The notes under the pieces: generated by a model
Database searches by the model: none
Told to the model about the DNA's origin: nothing
Seen by the model: only the letters and a program-made list of their open reading frames with translations
Program-made: the position numbers and the translations under genes
In this document: positions 16,650-24,732 of the stretch, piece after piece
How the letters are laid out: each line of letters begins with the position of its first letter
How positions within the stretch are numbered: the stretch's first letter is position 1
From: JABSQH01 sp965230015
GTDB lineage: Bacteria; Actinomycetota; Acidimicrobiia; Acidimicrobiales; Ilumatobacteraceae
Length of the DNA: 64,000 nt
Direction of reading: 5' to 3'
Assembly: GCA_965230015.1 (NCBI GenBank)
Contig: CBDDKF010000027.1
Coordinates: 124,001-188,000 of the forward strand

Positions 16650-17816
16650 ATGGCAACCGTCGAGCTCGACAAGGTCAACAAGGTCTACGAAAACGGCTAC
16701 CACGCCATTCACGACCTCGATATCAGCATCGCCGACCAGGAGTTCCTGGTACTCGTCGGCCCATCGGGCTGTGGCAAGTCGACGGCGCTGCGGATGATCG
16801 CCGGGCTCGAAACGATCAGCAGCGGCACGATGACGATCGGCGACCGAGTGGTCAACGACGTCGAGCCAAAAGACCGCGACATCGCCATGGTGTTCCAGAA
16901 CTACGCGCTGTATCCGCACATGTCGGTGTACGACAACATCGGGTTCGCGCTGAAGCTGTCGAAGGTCCCCAAAGAAGAGATCGATACCCGCGTGCGCAAG
17001 GCCGCGTCGATCCTCGAACTCGAGACCTACCTCGACCGCAAGCCGGGTCAGTTGTCCGGTGGTCAGCGCCAGCGCGTGGCCATGGGCCGGGCGATCGTTC
17101 GCCAGCCGGCGGCGTTCCTGATGGACGAGCCGCTGTCGAACCTCGACGCCAAACTGCGCGTGCAGATGCGCGCCGAGATCGCCGCGTTGCAGCGCGAGCT
17201 GGCCGTCACCACCGTGTACGTCACCCACGACCAGATCGAGGCGATGACGATGGGCGACCGCGTCGCCGTGCTCAAGGACGGGTATCTGCAGCAGGTCGAC
17301 ACCCCGCAGAACCTGTACGACAAGCCCGACAACGTATTCGTCGCCGCGTTCATCGGCTCGCCATCGATGAACCTGTACGAGGCGTCGCTTCGGGTCACCG
17401 GCGACGGTGGCGAGGTGGCCATCGGCAGTCAGTCGGTGTCGATCCCCGCCGAAACGTTCCAGGCACGACCGGCACTGCGCAACTACGACGGCAAGACGCT
17501 GATCCTCGGTATCCGTCCGGAAGACTTCGAAGATGCCGCGATGGCCGAAGGGGCGCCCGAGTCGCGCCGGCTCAAGTCCACCGCGACGTTGCTCGAAGCG
17601 CTCGGGTCCGAGGTGATGGTGCACTTCAACCTCGACGCCCCGACCGTCGACTCCGGTGATCCGGACGCGGTCGACGAATCAGGCGACGGCGCCAACGCGG
17701 TCGGTCGCTTCAACCCGCGTACCCGGGTGAAGATGCGTGAGCCGATGGAGATCGCGGTCGCCACCGAGAACCTGCACTACTTCGACGCCGACAGCCGCGA
17801 AGCCATCTGGCAATAA
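16650..17816 (+). CDS. Sugar ABC transporter ATP-binding protein (MalK/UgpC/MsiK type)
   Basis: 388 residues. Walker A is GPSGCGKST near residues 37-45, the signature LSGGQRQRVAMGRAI near 134, and Walker B AFLMDEPLSNLD near 157. The C-terminal 150 residues form the TOBE/MalK regulatory region. It energises CUT1-type sugar importers. An AGGAG site lies 7 nt before ATG 16650. The permeases are 2-6 kb downstream on the opposite strand, but the LacI operator ahead of this gene matches those at the binding protein and lacI. In some actinobacteria one MsiK ATPase serves several sugar importers, which is also possible here. Confidence 0.93.
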   Translation: MATVELDKVNKVYENGYHAIHDLDISIADQEFLVLVGPSGCGKSTALRMIAGLETISSGTMTIGDRVVNDVEPKDRDIAMVFQNYALYPHMSVYDNIGFALKLSKVPKEEIDTRVRKAASILELETYLDRKPGQLSGGQRQRVAMGRAIVRQPAAFLMDEPLSNLDAKLRVQMRAEIAALQRELAVTTVYVTHDQIEAMTMGDRVAVLKDGYLQQVDTPQNLYDKPDNVFVAAFIGSPSMNLYEASLRVTGDGGEVAIGSQSVSIPAETFQARPALRNYDGKTLILGIRPEDFEDAAMAEGAPESRRLKSTATLLEALGSEVMVHFNLDAPTVDSGDPDAVDESGDGANAVGRFNPRTRVKMREPMEIAVATENLHYFDADSREAIWQ

Positions 17817-17858
17817 ACATCGCCGGCGTCGAGCCGGTCGTACCCGCTGCCGCGCCGG

Positions 17859-18953
17859 TTAGGCGGTCCAACGCGGCTTGAGCGCCGCATGCTCGATCTT
17901 CGGGAGCACGTGCTCGGCCACCAGATCGTTCTCGGCGATGTGTGTGTAGCCCGACAGGATGAACGCCGACACGCCGACGTCCATGTACGCCTGCAGCTTG
18001 GCGACGACCTGATCGGGATCGCCGACGATCGCCGCACCAGCGCCGGAGCGGGCTCGGCCGACGCCGGTCCACAGCGCCTCCTCGACGAAGCCGTCGTCGC
18101 TCGACGAGTCGCGCAGCTCGTTCTGCCTGGCGACTCCGGCTGACGCGGTATCGAGCGAACGGTTGCGGATCGCTTCGCCGGTATCGGCATCGAGCTTGGA
18201 CACGAGCCGATCTGCGGCCGCCCGTGCCTCGGCCTCGGTCTCGCGCACGATCATGTGGGCGCGCAATCCGTACAGCAGGTCGCGGTCGTACTTCGACTTC
18301 GCCAGCTCGGTCATCTCGGTCACCGTGTCGCCGACGCTGGCCACGGTGTCGGGCCAGGTCAGGAACACATCGCACTCGGCAGCCGCGACGTCCTTGGCAG
18401 CGGGGGAGAAGCCGCCGAAGTAGAACGGTGGGCAACGCCCGTCGACCGTGCGCGCTCGTGGAGGGTCGAGTGTGAGGTCGACGAAGTCACCGTGGAAGTC
18501 GACCGACTCTCCGTTGAGCAACTGACGCAGTACTTGCATCCACTCGCGGGTGCGTTGGTAGCGGGGCGCCGAGTCGAGGGTTTCGCCAGGGATGTCCGAC
18601 GAGATGATGTTGATGCACAGCCGCCCGTCGGCGAACTGGTCGATCGACGCCAGCTGGCGCGCCAGCTGGGGGAGCCACATCTCGCCCATCCGTACGGCCA
18701 ATAGGAGGTTGATGTTCTCGGTGTGCGTGGCGATCGCCGCGGCGAATGCCGTGGAGTCGATGCCGAGTGTGTAGCCCGACGGCAAAAGCACGTTGTCGAA
18801 CCCGTTGCGATCGGCGGTGCGGACGATGTCGGAGCAATGAGGCCACGAGCTGGCGAGCGACGGATCGGGTACGCCGAGGAACTCGTAGTCGTCGTCGCAC
18901 AACGCACTGAACCAAGAGACTTCTGGAACGGCGGGAGAGGTGATGGAACTCAT
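17859..18953 (-). CDS. LLM-class flavin-dependent oxidoreductase (SsuD-like)
   Basis: 364 residues of the bacterial luciferase-like TIM-barrel fold, most like alkanesulfonate monooxygenases: SWFSALCDDDYEFLG at the N-terminus, NVLLPSGYTLGIDS, and INIISSDIPGETLDSAPRYQRTREWMQVLRQLL. The FMNH2- or F420-dependent chemistry cannot be told from sequence alone. It lacks any linked sulfonate transporter. ATG 18953 overlaps the stop of the aldo/keto reductase gene by 4 nt, so the two form an operon that lies inside the sugar-transport region. Confidence 0.85.
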   Translation of the reverse strand: MSSITSPAVPEVSWFSALCDDDYEFLGVPDPSLASSWPHCSDIVRTADRNGFDNVLLPSGYTLGIDSTAFAAAIATHTENINLLLAVRMGEMWLPQLARQLASIDQFADGRLCINIISSDIPGETLDSAPRYQRTREWMQVLRQLLNGESVDFHGDFVDLTLDPPRARTVDGRCPPFYFGGFSPAAKDVAAAECDVFLTWPDTVASVGDTVTEMTELAKSKYDRDLLYGLRAHMIVRETEAEARAAADRLVSKLDADTGEAIRNRSLDTASAGVARQNELRDSSSDDGFVEEALWTGVGRARSGAGAAIVGDPDQVVAKLQAYMDVGVSAFILSGYTHIAENDLVAEHVLPKIEHAALKPRWTA

Positions 18954-19849
18954 GGCAGGGGCACTCCTTCAGATGCTTGGATAACGGCGTACACGTCGGC
19001 GCGGTCCAAGTGGACGCTCAGGGCAGCGGTGCTGGCGGTGACCCGCTCAGCGCGTTGCGACCCGACGATGGCGATGGGTCGCGATGGGTGGGCCAGCGCA
19101 AAGGCCAGGGCGATCGTGCCGCGGTCGACGCCTTCGCGTGCGGCAAGCCGGTCGAGCACCTCGAGCAACTCGCTCGACACGCCCTCGCCGGTCGCCAGGC
19201 GACCTCCGGCGAGCGGGCTCCACACGAGTGGGGTGACACCGAGACGCATGCAGTCGTCGAAGGTGCCGTCGCGCAGCGGGTCGAGGTGCAGGGCCGAGTA
19301 CTCGGGTTGGTTGGTCAGCAGGGGGAACGGCAGGTGGGCGGCGAGCGCGGCGACCTGGGCGGGCGTGTGGTTCGACACGCCGACCTCGCGGATCTTGCCC
19401 TCGTCGCGCAGCGCGGTCAGCGTGGCGGCCACATCGGCGGGATGCGTGAGCATGTCGGGACGGTGGATCTGGTACAGGTCGATCACGTCGGTGTGCATCC
19501 GTCGCAGCGAGGCCTCGCACGCCGATCGCAGATGCGCTGGCGACGAGTTGTAGGGGACCGGTGGTGTGATCCCGCCCTTGGTGGCCAGGACCATCTCGTC
19601 GCGCAACGACGGCGTGGCCCGCAGCACGTCACCGAGGATCTCCTCGACCCGCCCGAAGCCGGTACCGCCCCAGTCGAGGCCGTACACGTCGGCATTGTCG
19701 ACGAGTCGCATTCCAGCGCCGAGCGCGGTCTCGAGGGTGCGTTGCGCCGAGGCGGTGTCGGCGTCGGTGTACCGCCAGAGACCGAAGGCCAGCGGCCCGA
19801 CCTCCCCGAGCGATCCGAGCGAGCGGGAGGCGGCGTCGACCAGTGTCAC
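18950..19849 (-). CDS. Aldo/keto reductase family protein
   Basis: 299 residues of the AKR (alpha/beta)8 barrel. The catalytic tetrad is visible: Asp in VDNADVYG, Tyr in the same motif, Lys in LATKGG, His in YQIHRPD. It should reduce aldehydes or keto-sugars with NADPH. Its location between parts of a sugar ABC importer makes sugar or polyol oxidoreduction plausible, but this is only context. The GTG start 8 nt downstream of TAACGT (19858-19863 on this strand) implies a leaderless transcript. It is co-transcribed with the LLM gene. Confidence 0.88.
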   Translation of the reverse strand: MTLVDAASRSLGSLGEVGPLAFGLWRYTDADTASAQRTLETALGAGMRLVDNADVYGLDWGGTGFGRVEEILGDVLRATPSLRDEMVLATKGGITPPVPYNSSPAHLRSACEASLRRMHTDVIDLYQIHRPDMLTHPADVAATLTALRDEGKIREVGVSNHTPAQVAALAAHLPFPLLTNQPEYSALHLDPLRDGTFDDCMRLGVTPLVWSPLAGGRLATGEGVSSELLEVLDRLAAREGVDRGTIALAFALAHPSRPIAIVGSQRAERVTASTAALSVHLDRADVYAVIQASEGVPLP

Positions 19850-19857
19850 GTTGCTCG

Positions 19858-19863
19858 ACGTTA
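19858..19863 (-). promoter_or_regulatory. Leaderless-type -10 (TAACGT)
   Basis: TAACGT on the minus strand ends 8 nt before GTG 19849 of the aldo/keto reductase gene, with no ribosome binding site. Confidence 0.5.
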
Positions 19864-19916
19864 GCGAAGCGGTGGGCGGCGCCGAACTTCGCCCACCGCC
19901 TCGCCCGTCGAGATCG

Positions 19917-20900
19917 TCAGCCCTTGACCGAGCCGGCCAGCAAGCCGCGCACGAAGTACCGCTGGAGGGCGAAGAACACCACGATCGGTACGAACGCCTG
20001 CACGAACGCAGCGGCCGGCAAGATGAACTCGTTGCGTCCGAAGTCGCCTGCCAAGTTGGCGATGAGAATCGTGGTCGGCTGCTGGTCGGGGTTGGCGCCG
20101 ATCATCGTGTTGGCGATGAGGAAGTCGTTCCAGGTCCACAGGAACTGGAAGATGGCGAACGCCGCCAGCACGGGAATCGACAGCGGCAGCACCAGTTTGT
20201 AGAAGATCGTGAAGTGGTCGGCTCCGTCGATGCGCGCCGCCTCGAACACGTCCTTGGGCAGTGAACTGATGTAGTTGTGCAACAAGAAGATGGCGAACGG
20301 CATGGCGAACCCGGTGTGGGTGAGCCACGCCGACGTGGTCGTGCCGGCCAAGTCGAAGTCGGGAATCAACACGATCGTCTTGTCGAGTCCGGGCAGCGTC
20401 CACGCGGCGCCACCGTTGAACATCTGCAGCAACGGGATCAACGCCACCTGCAACGGAATCGCCAACAGCGACACCGTGAAGATGAACAGGCCCTTGCGGC
20501 CCTTGAAGTCGATCCAGGCAAACCCGTACGCCGCAAACGCGGCGATGGCGATCGGGATGATCGTCGCCGGGATGGCGATGGCCGCAGAGTTGAGCAGGGA
20601 TTGCCCGAGTCCGGCGCGTGCGCCGAAGATCGTGTCGTAGTTGTCCAACGTCAACTCGCTCGGGGTGACCTTCCACCACCCGGTCTCGCGTTGTGCCTCA
20701 CGCGAGCGGAACGAGTTGATGAACAGTCCGAGCGATGGAATCAGCCAGACGAGGACGATCAGCCACAACAACCCGGTCGGGATGCCGCGGAGGAAGCCGT
20801 AGACCTTGTCGACGGCGCCGCCCGATTGTTCTTCGTCGGGGCCGGAGTAGTTGCCAGGAGCGGTCGAGCCTGAGCTGGCGGTTGGTGTGACGGTAGCCAT
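19917..20900 (-). CDS. Carbohydrate ABC transporter permease (MalG type)
   Basis: 327 residues with six hydrophobic helices after a polar Ser/Gly/Pro-rich N-terminus of about 30 residues. The EAA loop that contacts the ATPase reads VFEAARIDGADHFTIFYKLVLPLS. The C-terminus ALQRYFVRGLLAGSVKG is the normal CUT1 MalG/AglG ending. Its ATG is one base past the stop of the MalF-type gene, so both are translated from one message. Together with that permease, the lipoprotein and the ATPase it completes an importer for an unidentified oligosaccharide or glycoside. Confidence 0.92.
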   Translation of the reverse strand: MATVTPTASSGSTAPGNYSGPDEEQSGGAVDKVYGFLRGIPTGLLWLIVLVWLIPSLGLFINSFRSREAQRETGWWKVTPSELTLDNYDTIFGARAGLGQSLLNSAAIAIPATIIPIAIAAFAAYGFAWIDFKGRKGLFIFTVSLLAIPLQVALIPLLQMFNGGAAWTLPGLDKTIVLIPDFDLAGTTTSAWLTHTGFAMPFAIFLLHNYISSLPKDVFEAARIDGADHFTIFYKLVLPLSIPVLAAFAIFQFLWTWNDFLIANTMIGANPDQQPTTILIANLAGDFGRNEFILPAAAFVQAFVPIVVFFALQRYFVRGLLAGSVKG

Positions 20901-20901
20901 C

Positions 20902-22965
20902 TCAGTTCTCCCGCTGCATCCGACGGATGTTGTAGTACATCACTGGCACGACGGAGAGGAAGATCAACATCGCCAGTGCGGCGCCCACGCCGGTGTTCTG
21001 GAACTGGAACGCCTGCTGGAACATGTCGTTGGCCAACACCTGCGTGTCGAACTGGCCGTTGGTGACCACCTTGACGATGTCGTACACCTTCATGACCAAC
21101 ACGATGAGGGTGGTGACCACCACGCCGATCGTGGTGCCGATCTGCGGGAGTGTGACTCGCCAGAAGACCTGGCTCTCGGTGGCCCCGTCGATGCGGGCGG
21201 CTTCGATCAGTTCGGTCGGTACCGCTTTGATCGCTGCCGACAAGATGACCATGGCGAACCCGGTCTGGATCCAGATCAAGATGACCATCAGCCAGAAGTT
21301 GTTGTACGGGGTTTCCTGGACGAAGAAGATCGTTTGCGCCTCGGTGGTCCCGTCAGCGTTGACCGTGTGACCACCGACGCCGCCGCCGATCAGTCCGGTG
21401 TAGCGGATGAAGAACCATCCGCCGAGGATGATCAAGATGCCAGGCACCACCGATCTGCCCCATTGTCGTTTGGTCAACGCTCTGGCGAGCATGACGAACA
21501 GGCCGATCAGGACGAGAGCCAAACAGGCGGTGACGATCAACGTCGGGATGCCGGAGCCGGTCGACAGATTGCCGAGTCCGACCCAGAGTGCATTGAGCAC
21601 GCCGGTTTGTTCAGCCGAGGTGTCGCGGGCGGTGTACATGAAGCGCCAGATGACCGACGCGCCGACGAGCGAGATCGCCATCGGCATGAAGATGATCGAC
21701 TTGGCGATCTTCTCGCCGCCCTTCTGATCGGCGAGAACGGCGACCGCCAGGCCGAGCGCAGTCGACAGGAACACGACCGTGACGACCCACCAGAGGTTGT
21801 TGATCAGCGTTCCACGGAATGCGGTGAACAGGCCGAAGCACACGAGCAACCCACCGACCACGAGCGGTGCCATGGTCGGGTTGCCGAGCTCGACCGCCTT
21901 GCCGGTGCGGCGATGCATCGATGTGCCGACGACGGCGGCGATGATCAACAGCACCACGCCGATGATGAACGGCCACGAAGTGAACGTGTTGGTCCAGTTG
22001 GTGGCGTCGAAGCTCGTCTCGTTGGTGAAGATCGCGCCGTACTGCTCGAACCACACCCACCCTTCAGAGTCGTTGTCGAGGAACGAGAGGTACAGGGTGC
22101 GAATGGCAGGCACGATCAGCGAGATCGCGATGAACAGCAGCGCTGGGCCGATGAAGATCACCGCCCGCGACTTGCGGTCGATCTCGACGCGGCCCTGATA
22201 GTCCGGATTGTTGGTCATGCCGATGCGCACACCGAGCATCAGACAGGGGACCAGGGCGGCGATGATCGAGGTGGCGACGTTGCCGCCTCCGAGGTCGGCG
22301 CCGCCCCAGGCGCCGAGCAACCAGCCGAGTGCCCCGACGGTCAAGGCGCCTTCGAACCAGGGGCGCTTGCGCAGCGCACTGATCGCCGCGCCGATGGCGA
22401 CGCCGCCGGCGGTGTAGACGACGACGGCCAAGGCATCGAATTCGGGCTGGTACTGCTCGCGAATGAGCAGGCCGATGACCAATCCGATCACCGCCGAGCT
22501 TCCAATGGCGATGAGTCGACGTTGTTGTGGATCGTCGGTGATCGACAGCGCGTAGCCGATGCCACCGAAGGCGGCAGCGCCGACGAGCGGGCCGACCACC
22601 CAGGTGAAGAAGCCCTCGCCCGAGCCGACCGTGATCAAGTTGCCATGCAAGAGGACGCCGAGGAGGAATCCCAAGATGGCGTACGCGGTGGCGTTGAACA
22701 GCGCCCAACGATTGCGCACCTGGTTGAACAACAGGTTGGCGCCCACCCACAGCGCCCCGCTGGCGCCGACGGCGACCACCACGGTGATCAGCGTCGAGCG
22801 AATCTTCTCTTCGAAGAAGGCCCAGATGATCAGACCGACGACCAGCAGCGCCAGCGCGATCCGGCTGGCGTACCAGCGTCCGTCCTTCGGTGGTTGTGAG
22901 CCAGGCGGATGCTCGCGCTCTTCGACGCTCGTCTCCTCGGCTCCCGTTGCGGCGAGTGTCTCCAC
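20902..22965 (-). CDS. Oversized carbohydrate ABC transporter permease (MalF type)
   Basis: 687 residues, about twice the usual 300-330 for this subfamily. Residues about 30-235 form an extra block of six or seven hydrophobic helices with no MalF homology I recognise. The permease proper begins near 265 (RAVIFIGPALLFIAISLIVPAIRTLYLSF). Further helices lie between the first transmembrane span and the core. The EAA loop (TELIEAARIDGATESQVFWRVTLPQIG) is intact, so coupling to the ATPase is expected. The ATG at 22965 follows a 176-nt spacer rich in hairpins after the binding-protein gene. Confidence 0.88.
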   Translation of the reverse strand: METLAATGAEETSVEEREHPPGSQPPKDGRWYASRIALALLVVGLIIWAFFEEKIRSTLITVVVAVGASGALWVGANLLFNQVRNRWALFNATAYAILGFLLGVLLHGNLITVGSGEGFFTWVVGPLVGAAAFGGIGYALSITDDPQQRRLIAIGSSAVIGLVIGLLIREQYQPEFDALAVVVYTAGGVAIGAAISALRKRPWFEGALTVGALGWLLGAWGGADLGGGNVATSIIAALVPCLMLGVRIGMTNNPDYQGRVEIDRKSRAVIFIGPALLFIAISLIVPAIRTLYLSFLDNDSEGWVWFEQYGAIFTNETSFDATNWTNTFTSWPFIIGVVLLIIAAVVGTSMHRRTGKAVELGNPTMAPLVVGGLLVCFGLFTAFRGTLINNLWWVVTVVFLSTALGLAVAVLADQKGGEKIAKSIIFMPMAISLVGASVIWRFMYTARDTSAEQTGVLNALWVGLGNLSTGSGIPTLIVTACLALVLIGLFVMLARALTKRQWGRSVVPGILIILGGWFFIRYTGLIGGGVGGHTVNADGTTEAQTIFFVQETPYNNFWLMVILIWIQTGFAMVILSAAIKAVPTELIEAARIDGATESQVFWRVTLPQIGTTIGVVVTTLIVLVMKVYDIVKVVTNGQFDTQVLANDMFQQAFQFQNTGVGAALAMLIFLSVVPVMYYNIRRMQREN

Positions 22966-23042
22966 TCTGCGCCCCCCTCGGTGTTGTGGTTTCCCCTAGT
23001 AGCCCGCCGTGCGGGTTGGCGCCATTGGCGCCCGTTCACGCA

Positions 23043-23076
23043 ACGGGGCACCGACACCGTAGTGCCAGTGCCCCGT
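23043..23076 (-). other. Intercistronic hairpin 1 (binding protein - permease)
   Basis: ACGGGGCAC (23043-23051) and GTGCCCCGT (23068-23076) pair perfectly over 9 bp with a 16-nt loop, in the spacer between the binding-lipoprotein and permease genes. Confidence 0.45.
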
Positions 23077-23089
23077 CGCTGTGTACTTG

Positions 23090-23109
23090 TGACCTGACGG
23101 AGCAGGTCA
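23090..23109 (-). other. Intercistronic hairpin 2
   Basis: TGACCTG (23090-23096) and CAGGTCA (23103-23109) form a perfect 7-bp stem with a 6-nt loop, 33 nt past the binding-protein stop. It probably protects the abundant binding-protein message or causes partial termination before the permeases. Confidence 0.45.
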
Positions 23110-23117
23110 GCGCGACT

Positions 23118-23146
23118 GAGCTGGGCTCAGCCGAGCTGGGCTCAGC
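23118..23146. repeat. 14-bp direct repeat at the binding-protein stop codon
   Basis: GAGCTGGGCTCAGC occurs at 23118-23131 and again at 23133-23146. The second copy overlaps the stop codon (23142-23144). Each copy contains part of the small dyad CTGAGC-TGG-GCTCAG. Confidence 0.6.
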
Positions 23147-24548
23147 TTGGCCAGCTGGCCTGGATGTTGGCCGCAGCCTCTTCCGGCGTCACGTCGCCGT
23201 TGACCATCGAGGTCATCTCCGACCAGAACGTGCCGGCGCCGACGTCGGCGGGCATCAGGTCGGAGGCGTCGAAGCGTGACAGGTCCGAGTTGAGCACGAT
23301 GTCCAAGAAGCCCTGCTCGAGCGGCAGGTACACACTCGGGTCCTGACCCTGCGCAGCCGAGAGGAAGCCCGAGAGGCTTCCACCGAGTCGCGCCGCCTGG
23401 GCTTCCTGACGAGCCTCGGCGTAGTCAGCGGTCGAGATGTACTTCATCACGGCCATCGTCTCGGGGCTGTCGTCGAACGCCGCAGCGATCGTGCCGGCGG
23501 TGAGCACCGGGCGGTCGCCGTTGATGTCCGGGAAGTAGAACACGTCGACCGCGCCTTCGCTCCCGTCAGCGAACGGGGTGCCCTCCGGGAAGAAGCTGGC
23601 GAAGAACGACGCCTGACGGTGCATGTAGCAGTCGCCATCGAGCAGCGGCACCGCGTTGTCCTGGAACGACGTCGCCGCAATCGAGCCCGCCGAGGCGAAG
23701 ACGTTCTCTTCGGCCCACAGGTCGTTCACGGTCGAGATCGCCTCGACGATCGCCGGATCGTCGAACGCCACGCTGTTGTCGACCCAGCCGTCGTAGGTGT
23801 CGCCGCCGGCCTGACGGAGGACGATGTCCTCGGTCCAGTCGGTAGCGGTCCAGCCGGTGGCCTGGCCTGACTCGATGCCCACGCACAGCGGGGCAGGTCC
23901 GTCAGCGGCGGCCATCTCCTCGACGAGCGCGACGAAGTCGTCGAACGTCTCGGGGACTTCGTAGCCGTCGGCCTCGAAGCGGTCGGGCTGGAACCACACC
24001 AGCGACTTCAGGTCGGTCTTGGCCGGGACGCCGAACTGCACGCCGTCGACGTTGCCGTAGACCTGGAAGTCCTCGGCCCAGAACTCGTCGATGCTGGCAT
24101 CGACGTCGTCGGGCAGCGCCACGATGAACTCGTCGCGGGCGAAGTCGGCCAGCTTGCCGGGCTGCGGGAAGAACGAGATGTTCGGCGGGTTGCCCGCCTC
24201 GACCTGCGTGTTGATGTTCGCTTCCCAGTCGGCGTCACCGGAGTAGGTGATGTCGAGGTTCACCTGCTCGCCAAAGGCGTCCATCACGTCTTGGATGGCG
24301 CCAGCTTCTTCGTCGGTGCGCTCAGGGCCGGTGATCGTGACCGAGGCGCCGCCGAAGTCCATGTCGGCGAACATGTCGCCACCGCTATCGCCACTGTCGC
24401 CTGTGTCGCCAGTGTCGCCGCTGTCGCCGTCGTCGGCGGCAGCCTCGGTGGTTTCGCTGCTGTCGCTGTCGTCGTCGTCACCGCAAGCTGCGGCGACCAG
24501 TCCGAGCGCGACCGGAACAGCTGCCAGCTTGAGCCAGCGCTTCTGCAT
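23142..24548 (-). CDS. Extracellular sugar-binding lipoprotein of ABC transporter
   Basis: 468 residues. The signal peptide MQKRWLKLAAVPVALG ends in a lipobox LVAAAC, with Cys22 as the lipidated residue. A very acidic Asp/Ser/Gly/Thr linker follows to about residue 60 and tethers the domain to the membrane. The rest is a family 1 solute-binding fold (VEAGNPPNISFFPQPGKLADFA; GVPAKTDLKSLVWFQPDRFEADG) resembling alpha-glucoside binding proteins (AglE type). The ATG is preceded by a GGAGGA site 5 nt upstream, and the leader carries a LacI operator plus a 17-bp palindrome. It is the first gene of the importer operon. Confidence 0.92.
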   Translation of the reverse strand: MQKRWLKLAAVPVALGLVAAACGDDDDSDSSETTEAAADDGDSGDTGDTGDSGDSGGDMFADMDFGGASVTITGPERTDEEAGAIQDVMDAFGEQVNLDITYSGDADWEANINTQVEAGNPPNISFFPQPGKLADFARDEFIVALPDDVDASIDEFWAEDFQVYGNVDGVQFGVPAKTDLKSLVWFQPDRFEADGYEVPETFDDFVALVEEMAAADGPAPLCVGIESGQATGWTATDWTEDIVLRQAGGDTYDGWVDNSVAFDDPAIVEAISTVNDLWAEENVFASAGSIAATSFQDNAVPLLDGDCYMHRQASFFASFFPEGTPFADGSEGAVDVFYFPDINGDRPVLTAGTIAAAFDDSPETMAVMKYISTADYAEARQEAQAARLGGSLSGFLSAAQGQDPSVYLPLEQGFLDIVLNSDLSRFDASDLMPADVGAGTFWSEMTSMVNGDVTPEEAAANIQASWPS

Positions 24549-24576
24549 ATGGGTCCTCCCCCTCAGTTGGATGGGT

Positions 24577-24593
24577 GCCGGTCAGTGACCGGC
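24577..24593 (-). promoter_or_regulatory. 17-bp perfect palindrome in the binding-protein leader
   Basis: GCCGGTCAGTGACCGGC: 8-bp arms around one centre base, between the LacI operator and the ribosome binding site. It could be a second operator or a leader hairpin. Confidence 0.5.
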
Positions 24594-24594
24594 C

Positions 24595-24608
24595 TGTAAA
24601 CGCTTACA
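24595..24608 (-). promoter_or_regulatory. LacI-family operator upstream of the binding-protein gene
   Basis: TGTAAACGCTTACA, nearly symmetrical. It matches the sites at 16586 and 25894 and lies about 50 nt upstream of the lipoprotein start. Confidence 0.8.
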
Positions 24609-24670
24609 TATCCGCGTCCGCGGCGTCAAGGCAGGCGAACGGAAAGTGAACGATCCGGGCCGGTCAGAGG

Positions 24671-24732
24671 GGCCGGTGCCCGTTGATCGGAAGGGCCGGT
24701 GCCCGTTGATCAGAGGGGCCGGTGCCCGTTGA
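24671..24732. repeat. Three tandem copies of a 23-bp repeat at the 3' end of lacI
   Basis: GGCCGGTGCCCGTTGA recurs at 24671, 24694 and 24717 with a constant 23-bp period. The first copy inside the gene encodes the C-terminal NGHRPL; the other two lie beyond the stop codon (24710-24712). Confidence 0.7.

Noticed and set aside
20851..22899. 682-codon open frame on the plus strand opposite the large permease gene
   Set aside because: Its composition (Asp, His, Arg, Gly-rich) is that of an antisense shadow in high-GC DNA; the opposite strand encodes clear membrane helices and an EAA loop.
24671..24732. CRISPR-like or attachment-site reading of the 23-bp triplicate
   Set aside because: No unique spacers, integrase or mobile gene nearby; tandem slippage explains it better.
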